Below, in pieces: positions 1 through 4,068 of a stretch of 5,220 bases of DNA; positions within the stretch are counted from its first letter, which is position 1, and every line of letters begins with the position of its first letter. The notes beneath the pieces are model-generated. The model was not told the DNA's origin. It was given only the letters and a program-made list of their open reading frames with translations, and did not search any database. The DNA is from Deltaproteobacteria bacterium (GTDB taxonomy: Bacteria > Desulfobacterota > Desulfarculia > Adiutricales > JAGVGV01), in contig JADFXS010000134.1 of assembly GCA_015233515.1 (NCBI GenBank), positions 2,277-7,496 of the forward strand, in the 5' to 3' direction. Both the position numbers and the translations under genes were made by a program.

Positions 1-497
1 TAGGCTCCGGCGGATTTCTCCTGATTCAGCAGCCATTCCTTCCAGTGATGTCCGCTGGAATAGCCGCCCAGTTTACCGGTTCCCTGCAAAACCCGGTGAC
101 AGGGAACAACAATGGGAATAGGATTAGCCCCGCACGCCTGCCCGACCGCGCGAGCAGCTTTGGGATAGCCGGCGACCCCGCTGATCTGACCATAACTCCT
201 GGTTTCTCCGAAAGGAATTTCCAGCAACGCTTGCCAGACCCGCTGTTGAAAATCAGTCCCCCATAGGTCTAAGGGCAGATCGAATTTTTGCCGGTTCCCT
301 TGAAAATATTCATCTAGCTGCACGAAAGAGTCGACAATCGACGGGACGATTTGGGCGTCGGGCTGCCATTGGCGAGCCCAGGTTGTCAGATTGGCCAGAC
401 TTTGCGGACCGAGACCCACATATACCAGTCCTTTTCTGGTTTCAGCCACCAAAACTTGTCCCAAGGGTACTTCGAAGACCATGTATTGAATATGCAT
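1..497 (-). CDS. ogt: Methylated-DNA--protein-cysteine methyltransferase (O6-alkylguanine repair)
   Basis: Suicide DNA-repair protein that moves an alkyl group from O6-methylguanine (or O4-methylthymine) to its own cysteine in the cytoplasm. I translated 165 codons from ATG at 497. The active-site motif PCHR lies at residues 132-135 with acceptor Cys133. Other landmarks keep the family spacing known from human MGMT: Tyr102 (SYGQ), Arg116 in the recognition helix (AARAVG), Asn125 (NPIPI) and Glu160 (LLNQE). Residues 1-77 form the variable N-terminal domain and 80-160 the conserved domain. GGAGG four bases before ATG supports this start; a second in-frame ATG is at codon 6. After codon 165 only 'TA' remains, so the gene probably ends in a TAA or TAG cut by one base at the window edge, giving a normal family length. 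Whether it is ogt-like or ada-C-like by function cannot be told; there is no Ada N-terminal domain. Confidence 0.93.
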   Translation of the reverse strand, partial: MHIQYMVFEVPLGQVLVAETRKGLVYVGLGPQSLANLTTWARQWQPDAQIVPSIVDSFVQLDEYFQGNRQKFDLPLDLWGTDFQQRVWQALLEIPFGETRSYGQISGVAGYPKAARAVGQACGANPIPIVVPCHRVLQGTGKLGGYSSGHHWKEWLLNQEKSAGA

Positions 498-603
498 GGA
501 GCCTCCAGATTTATATTTCCAGTTTCCGGACGATTTAAAAATTTCCTTAAATTAATGATCGTAACGCCGGGCGCCGGTCTTAGTGTATGTTAATAACGTG
601 AAT

Positions 604-632
604 AGTATAATAGACGCTTGCGGTCAAAACAA
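604..632 (-). promoter_or_regulatory. Candidate sigma-70-type promoter for ogt
   Basis: On the minus strand a -35-like TTGTTT (627-632) is followed after 17 bases by TATACT (604-609), which matches five of six -10 consensus bases. Transcription would begin near 597, leaving a leader of about 100 bases before the ogt ATG. The -35 is weak. An overlapping TTGACC is better as a -35 but sits only 12 bases from this -10. Prediction only. Confidence 0.3.
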
Positions 633-671
633 TTATTAAAGCGGAGCCAACTAATTGCCGACTATTAATCC

Positions 672-701
672 GACCGCGGTTTATTTCCATTACCGGCGGT
701 C
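672..701. repeat. Imperfect inverted repeat in the yhcC-ogt spacer
   Basis: The arms 672-680 (GACCGCGGT) and 692-701 (ACCGGCGGTC) can pair over nine bases with one bulged G and an 11-base loop. Neither side has a run of T long enough for a clear Rho-independent terminator; the plus side has only TTTCT. It lies about 40 bases past the radical SAM stop codon, so it could be a weak transcript end or an operator. The rest of the spacer 498-741 shows no ORF with family resemblance. Confidence 0.4.
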
Positions 702-741
702 TTTCTGAAAAATTATGGAGGATTGAGCCGGACTGGAAGGA

Positions 742-1638
742 CTAAACCTTTCGTCCTTGCCATGTATCCAGGTCTTCGAGTCGCCGCCGGATAAGTTCTA
801 TCGTCTGACTTTTTTGGAGGGTCCAGCCCGGCCCAATCAGTCCATGGGGATGGGGGTCGCCCGTGAGTCTGTGAATGACCATGTCCGGGGAAATGTTTTC
901 CAAAAAAAGGACGGCTAAACGGGCGTATTCCTCTTGGCTGATATAATCGTATTCTCCTCTGGCGACCAAGTCGGCCATTCCAGTGCCTTTAGTGACGTAT
1001 AACGAGTGAATTTTCACCCCATCAATCGGCAATTCCCGAAGAATCAGTGCGGTATGCAGAACATCGGCTTCGGTTTCATTTGGTAATCCGATGATCACAT
1101 GAGCGATCACGGATAAATGACGTAATTTGGCCCGCTGAACCGCGGAAATAAAATCCGCGGTCGAATGGCCGCGATTTATAACCTGTAAGGTGAAGTCATT
1201 CGCGGATTGCAAGCCTATCTCCAGCCAAACATCCCGATGACTCTGGTAGGTGGCCAGCAAGTCAAGGGTTTCTTCAGAGAGACAATCCGGCCTGGTGCCG
1301 ATAGCGAGAACCACGACCTCCGGGCCGATCAAAGCTTGATCCCACAGGGATTTAAGCCGGGAGGTTTCGGCGTAAGTATTGGTGTACGCCTGAAAATATG
1401 CGATATATTTTTGGTTATTTCTCTCGGATCGACTTCTGAAATTAAAGACCTGTTCGGCGATAGTCAACCCTAGTCGCGAGGCGCCGGTACCCGATCCTCT
1501 GGAGTCGCAATAAAGACATCCTCGGTCTGACAAGGTCCCATCGCGATTTGGACAGCCTAATCCGGCGTCCAAAGGCATTTTGACCACCCGCCCGCCAAAG
1601 CGGTCTCGCAGGTATTTACTTAGATTCCGATAACGCAT
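742..1638 (-). CDS. yhcC: TIGR01212-type radical SAM protein (YhcC family)
   Basis: A 298-residue member of the YhcC/TIGR01212 radical SAM family, close to the usual length of about 300. Cys29, Cys41 and Cys44 form the family's CX11CX2C cluster motif (GCPNRDGT...GCLYC), expected to hold the [4Fe-4S] cluster that cleaves S-adenosylmethionine. Further family motifs are QAYTNTYA (83-90), GTRPDCL (114-120), LEIGLQSAND (139-148), the glycine-rich HVIIGLP (180-186) and LTGDPH (258-263). The protein should be cytosolic. No firm substrate is known to me for the family; it resembles Elp3-type radical SAM domains but lacks an acetyltransferase domain. The ATG at 1638 is kept because the family's N-terminal block begins a few residues later and the next Met (21) would cut into it. 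No Shine-Dalgarno sequence precedes this ATG. It is separated from cpoB by 217 bases and appears to be its own transcription unit. Confidence 0.93.
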   Translation of the reverse strand: MRYRNLSKYLRDRFGGRVVKMPLDAGLGCPNRDGTLSDRGCLYCDSRGSGTGASRLGLTIAEQVFNFRSRSERNNQKYIAYFQAYTNTYAETSRLKSLWDQALIGPEVVVLAIGTRPDCLSEETLDLLATYQSHRDVWLEIGLQSANDFTLQVINRGHSTADFISAVQRAKLRHLSVIAHVIIGLPNETEADVLHTALILRELPIDGVKIHSLYVTKGTGMADLVARGEYDYISQEEYARLAVLFLENISPDMVIHRLTGDPHPHGLIGPGWTLQKSQTIELIRRRLEDLDTWQGRKV

Positions 1639-1646
1639 TAATGGTG

Positions 1647-1676
1647 ATTTAATTTTGAGGGAAGAGGCTTGGTCAA
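1647..1676 (-). promoter_or_regulatory. Candidate promoter for yhcC, placing the start at or next to ATG
   Basis: On the minus strand TTGACC (1671-1676, five of six -35 bases) is followed after 18 bases by TTAAAT (1647-1652, four of six -10 bases). Only eight bases separate this -10 from the ATG at 1638, so transcription would start at or one or two bases before the initiation codon. That agrees with the lack of a Shine-Dalgarno sequence and suggests a leaderless mRNA. Motif match only. Confidence 0.35.
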
Positions 1677-1763
1677 TAAAGTGGGTCGAGACACCGGAAG
1701 CGTCTTATATCATTAGTTAGAGGCATGTTTCCGTTGGTAGAAGCCGTGGGGCGCATGTCTATC

Positions 1764-1790
1764 GAGTTGAAACTCTCCGTGGCAAGCCAC
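1764..1790. repeat. Two adjacent short palindromes in the cpoB-yhcC spacer
   Basis: Two short perfect inverted repeats lie three bases apart: GAGTT-GA-AACTC (1764-1775) and GTGGC-AA-GCCAC (1779-1790). With two-base spacers the innermost pairs would open in RNA. They are flanked by a direct repeat GCGCATGT at 1751-1758 and 1807-1814. No ORF or T-run accompanies them. They could be part of an intergenic repeat family, a binding site or a degraded element; the sequence alone does not decide. Confidence 0.35.
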
Positions 1791-1825
1791 AGGGAACGCA
1801 TTCGGCGCGCATGTTCAGGTTATAG

Positions 1826-1857
1826 TGAAGAAAACAAACGAATCGGTGATATCGTTT
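1826..1857 (-). terminator. Probable Rho-independent terminator of the tol-pal operon
   Basis: On the minus strand AAACGA (1852-1857) pairs with TCGTTT (1836-1841). An inner ATC/GAT extends the stem to nine base pairs with one bulged base and a three-base ACC loop. A T-rich tail follows directly (TGTTTTCTT, 1827-1835). The stem begins inside the cpoB stop codon. It is AT-rich and so weaker than a textbook terminator, but its position at the end of the last tol-pal gene fits. Confidence 0.55.
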
Positions 1858-2716
1858 AGTTTAAGGTGGCCAATTTTTCCTTGGCGGTAGCCGCCGCCTT
1901 GCTGTTGGGATATTGGCGCTGGATCTTCTGGAGTAATAGTTTACCGCTGGGTTTGTCGCCGATGTTAATAAAGGCGAAAGCCTGCCTTAATAAAGCATTA
2001 GGGACCTGGTCGCTTTGAGCGTAATCCTTTACGACCTTTTGGTACTCTAAAATGGATTCTTCGTATTTTTGCTGTTGATAAAGGCATTCACCGGCGCTGA
2101 AAAGTGCGACCGGAGTTAATTTGGATTTGGGATACTTGGCGGCGAAACCGCGAAACTTCTCTAAAGCCTGGGGGTAGGATTTATTCTTTAGTAGATCCTT
2201 GGCGGCATTGAAATCCATCTCTTCGGGATTAGCATCGGGGGCCGAAGGCTTTTCGTCATCGCCGGGTTTTACTTCTATTTTGGGTTCGGGCTTTTCCGTT
2301 TTGCCGGCCTCTTCCACGACATTAGGGCCTAGAGGCGGAAGATGCATTTTGGTTTCCAGGCGATCCAGCCTGGCGCCGAAGTATTCCAGTTGATTGCGCA
2401 AGGACATGCGTTCGCCCTTGGGTAAGCCGGAACGCATTTCCGATTGATCGATGGCATCCACCAGTCGCTGCATCTCGGTGTGGAGTCGATCCATTTCCAG
2501 ACGTAATTCTGGGACGCTTTCGCGGGTTTGTCCGAGGAGGCGTTCCATTTCCATCTTTCTCAACTGGCTTTCGTCCCGCATATCGCGGACTTCTTGTTGC
2601 AGATTGTTGACCTTGAGTGTTTGGCGTTTAAACTCATCATCGGCGACACAGCCGGTTGCCAACAACACGATACAGGTCAGGACGCATAGCGAAGAGCGAG
2701 AGAAGATGGTGATCAT
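1856..2716 (-). CDS. cpoB: Tol-Pal system protein YbgF/CpoB, predicted lipoprotein with coiled coil and TPRs
   Basis: A 286-residue envelope protein. In E. coli CpoB links Tol-Pal activity during division with peptidoglycan synthesis. Residues 1-22 are a signal peptide ending in LLATGC, a lipobox-like motif that makes Cys23 the likely lipidated residue; E. coli CpoB is instead soluble in the periplasm. Residues 30-125 are rich in charged heptads and should form the coiled coil used for oligomerisation. Residues 127-166 are a Pro/Glu/Lys-rich linker. Residues 167-274 hold about three TPR units (AAKDLLKNKSYPQALEKF, AGECLYQQQKYEESILEY and a third). The ATG at 2716 lacks a good Shine-Dalgarno sequence, but no ATG, GTG or TTG lies upstream in frame before a stop. 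It follows pal copy 2 after 84 bases, as expected from the conserved tolB-pal-ybgF order. A lipobox with Ala at -3 is not ideal, so anchoring is likely rather than certain. Confidence 0.92.
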   Translation of the reverse strand: MITIFSRSSLCVLTCIVLLATGCVADDEFKRQTLKVNNLQQEVRDMRDESQLRKMEMERLLGQTRESVPELRLEMDRLHTEMQRLVDAIDQSEMRSGLPKGERMSLRNQLEYFGARLDRLETKMHLPPLGPNVVEEAGKTEKPEPKIEVKPGDDEKPSAPDANPEEMDFNAAKDLLKNKSYPQALEKFRGFAAKYPKSKLTPVALFSAGECLYQQQKYEESILEYQKVVKDYAQSDQVPNALLRQAFAFINIGDKPSGKLLLQKIQRQYPNSKAAATAKEKLATLN

Positions 2717-2746
2717 AGGCAGAACTATCTTGAGGTAGATTAAGTT

Positions 2747-2773
2747 TCGGGAGGCTGAATATCAGCCTCCCGA
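2747..2773. repeat. Perfect 12-bp hairpin between pal copy 2 and cpoB
   Basis: The arms 2747-2758 (TCGGGAGGCTGA) and 2762-2773 (TCAGCCTCCCGA) are exactly complementary around a three-base loop. On the transcribed minus strand the stem is followed by AACTTAATC and on the plus strand by GATTGGA, so neither side has a U-tract. It starts 28 bases after the pal stop and ends 30 bases before the cpoB ATG. An mRNA-stabilising or processing hairpin, or partial attenuation between pal and cpoB, fits better than full termination. Confidence 0.7.
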
Positions 2774-2800
2774 GATTGGACTCAAGTCTTTGGTAGCCGC

Positions 2801-3346
2801 TTATTCAGCGGTAACTGCAAACTGAGCGCGGCGGTTTTTGGACCAGGCCGCTTCGTTGTGACCGGGATCGACAGGGCGTTCAAAACCATAGGACACGGCG
2901 GTCATACGGCTGCCGGGGATGCCGAGGGATTCCACGTAATTTTTCGCGGAATGAGCACGGCGATCACCTAAAGCCATATTATACGCGTTCGTGCCCCGCT
3001 CGTCGCAGTGACCCTGAACTTCAGCGGCTACCCGAGCGTTGGCGGCCAAAAAGTCTGCCTTAAAGCGCAGTTTGGCTTCTTGATCCTTGCGGATGTTGTA
3101 TCGGTCGAAGTCGAAATAAATGTGTTCGTTCTGGAAAACATCCTTGGCTTGGGTGTATTGAGCCAGAGCCGCGCGACGCCGCTCTTCCTCTTCCTTAGCC
3201 AAACGTTCTTTCTCCAAGCGAGCCTTTTCTTCGTCGGACAAGCCAGTGTCCTTTTTTACATCCTTGCTGCACGCAGTGAAAGTAACGGCAAAGATAGGCA
3301 AGATTAAGAGAGCTACCAACAGGAAAATCAATCCGTTCCGTTTCAT
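2801..3346 (-). CDS. pal: Peptidoglycan-associated lipoprotein Pal, copy 2 (intact)
   Basis: A complete 181-residue Pal (E. coli Pal is 173). Residues 1-25 are a lipoprotein signal peptide with the likely lipidated Cys26 in TFTAC; Phe at -3 is unusual for a lipobox. Residues 30-60 form a strongly charged Glu/Lys/Arg linker, probably helical. Residues 70-178 are the OmpA-like domain, starting with the strand YFDFD. The peptidoglycan-binding signature has Asp115, Asn123, Leu126 and Arg130 at the spacing by which OmpA-family domains hold diaminopimelate. The end is canonical: SYGFERPVDPGHNEAAW and KNRRAQF. AGAGGT lies seven bases before the ATG. The gene follows pal copy 1 and precedes cpoB. In the cell it should sit in the outer membrane, bind TolB and peptidoglycan, and support outer-membrane constriction. 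Since copy 1 is truncated, this copy probably carries the normal Pal function. Confidence 0.96.
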   Translation of the reverse strand: MKRNGLIFLLVALLILPIFAVTFTACSKDVKKDTGLSDEEKARLEKERLAKEEEERRRAALAQYTQAKDVFQNEHIYFDFDRYNIRKDQEAKLRFKADFLAANARVAAEVQGHCDERGTNAYNMALGDRRAHSAKNYVESLGIPGSRMTAVSYGFERPVDPGHNEAAWSKNRRAQFAVTAE

Positions 3347-3450
3347 TCGAAAGACCTCTAGCTAATAAAATTCCTCGTTCATACGAACTAGACTGCACTA
3401 AGATCCCGGCGGGTCTTCAACTAATAACCTTCGCCGTGACCACGCAAAAC
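3347..3450 (-). repeat. Copy B of a duplicated pal 3'-end/spacer segment (before pal copy 2)
   Basis: Measured from the base before each pal start codon, 90 bases here align without gaps to 3922-4011, with about 55 identities. A 13-base identical core, ATAACCTTCGCCG on the plus strand, lies at 3424-3436 here and 3999-4011 there. After a seven-base gap (3437-3443) the match resumes with GCAAAAC at 3444-3450. The segment covers the pal copy 2 Shine-Dalgarno region, the inter-pal spacer and the last codons of pal copy 1. The middle part (about 3356-3386) has largely diverged, so homology there rests on equal length. Confidence 0.65.
3388..3423 (-). pseudogene. Ghost of the lost Pal C-terminus beyond a premature TAG
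   Basis: Reading past the TAG at 3421-3423 in the pal copy 1 frame gives L-K-T-R-R-D-L-S-A-V and then TAG at 3388-3390. Pal copy 2 reads W-S-K-N-R-R-A-Q-F-A-V at the same place. Lys, both Arg, Ala and Val match, and several matching codons differ only in the third base (AAA/AAG, CGC/CGG, GTT/GTC). The premature TAG sits where copy 2 has the Trp codon TGG, a single-base change. The tail was therefore once coding and is no longer translated unless the stop is read through. Confidence 0.6.
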
Positions 3451-3921
3451 AGAACGTATAAAACCATAGGAGACGGCTGAAATTCGCCTACCGGCCAAGC
3501 AGCGGGGTTCCAGGAAAGTCTTCGCGGAATGCGCGCGACGATCACCTAAAGCCATGTTGTAAGCGTTGGTGCCTCTTTCATCGCAATGACCCTGAACTTC
3601 GGCCGCCACCTTGGCATTAGCGGTCAAAAAGTCAGCCTTGAAGCGCAGCTTGGCTTCCTGATCCTTGCGGATGTTGTACCGATCAAAGTCAAAATAGACA
3701 TGATCATTCTGGAAAACATCCTTGGCCTGATTGTACTGAGCCAGAGCCGCTTCGCGAGCCGCTTTTTCAGCCGCGGCCTTAGCCGCCGCTTCAGCCGCTG
3801 CTTTGGCCGCTGCGTCATCGTCAACCTTGACTTTTTTCTCGGCGCAAGCGGTAAAGGAGATGGCAAAGACAGGCAGTATCAGCAGAGCCACCAACAAGAA
3901 AATCAATCCGTTCCGTTTCAT
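3421..3921 (-). CDS. pal: Pal-like lipoprotein, copy 1 (C-terminally truncated, possibly decaying)
   Basis: A 166-residue Pal paralogue directly after tolB. The signal peptide (1-25) and lipid-accepting Cys26 nearly match copy 2. Residues 32-58 are an Ala/Lys/Glu helical linker, unlike the Glu/Arg-rich linker of copy 2. The OmpA-like core (59-134) differs from copy 2 at only five of 76 residues and keeps Asp114, Asn122 and Arg129 for peptidoglycan binding. From residue 135 the match collapses to AVSYGF plus scattered residues, and a TAG replaces the conserved Trp codon, so the NRRAQF strand is missing. Start choice is firm: AAGGAGGT lies seven bases before the ATG. The protein may still be exported and bind peptidoglycan weakly, but the fold is probably incomplete. 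It could be a pseudogene, a specialised short Pal, or a sequence-error case. The tandem position in the operon points to local duplication rather than transfer. Confidence 0.85.
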   Translation of the reverse strand: MKRNGLIFLLVALLILPVFAISFTACAEKKVKVDDDAAAKAAAEAAAKAAAEKAAREAALAQYNQAKDVFQNDHVYFDFDRYNIRKDQEAKLRFKADFLTANAKVAAEVQGHCDERGTNAYNMALGDRRAHSAKTFLEPRCLAGRRISAVSYGFIRSVLRGHGEGY

Positions 3922-4018
3922 TCCAAAGACCTCCTTTGTTGTTTTATCCCATTCCCAAATAACTACCCTGCTCTAATATTCACAGGGGGTTTCAATTTAT
4001 AACCTTCGCCGGCAAAAC
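3922..4018 (-). repeat. Copy A of the duplicated pal 3'-end/spacer segment (between tolB and pal copy 1)
   Basis: This stretch upstream of pal copy 1 aligns with 3347-3450, which spans the end of pal copy 1 and the spacer before pal copy 2. The best part is 3962-4011, with about 37 of 50 identities. It suggests that the tolB-pal spacer carries the relic of an earlier pal 3' end, or that this spacer was copied downstream along with pal. Only about 50 bases (4019-4068) next to the tolB stop codon lack a clear counterpart. The segment also holds a weak 5-bp inverted repeat (CCCTG 3966-3970, CAGGG 3983-3987). I see no convincing promoter, so pal is probably cotranscribed with tolB. Confidence 0.6.
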
Positions 4019-4068
4019 GCAAGATAAAATGTATCCGGTTTTTGAGCCAAGGTTAAATTCTCAACACC

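Noticed and set aside
606..611. Perfect TATAAT on the plus strand
   Set aside because: There is no -35-like hexamer at the right distance and no plus-strand gene downstream; the overlapping minus-strand TATACT makes more sense for ogt.
737..758. Inverted repeat AAGGAC/GTCCTT across the radical SAM stop codon as a terminator
   Set aside because: The stem is only six pairs with a 10-base loop and is followed by CCAGTCC, with no T-run.
1764..1790. CRISPR repeat or IS end in the cpoB-yhcC spacer
   Set aside because: The palindromes occur once each in the window, with no regular repeat-spacer pattern, no transposase remnant and no target-site duplication.
2762..2800. Intrinsic terminator after pal copy 2
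   Set aside because: The hairpin there is strong, but neither strand has a following U-tract, and cpoB belongs to the same conserved operon.
3480..3520. A compensating pair of frameshifts in Pal copy 1 (residues 139-146, PRCLAGRR)
   Set aside because: The segment aligns codon by codon with copy 2 without gaps, mostly with one base changed per codon, so substitution explains it without indels.
3586..4002. Plus-strand reading frames opposite pal, tolB, cpoB and the left-hand genes
   Set aside because: They are antisense to strongly supported genes, show no family motifs and owe their length to the composition of the real gene.
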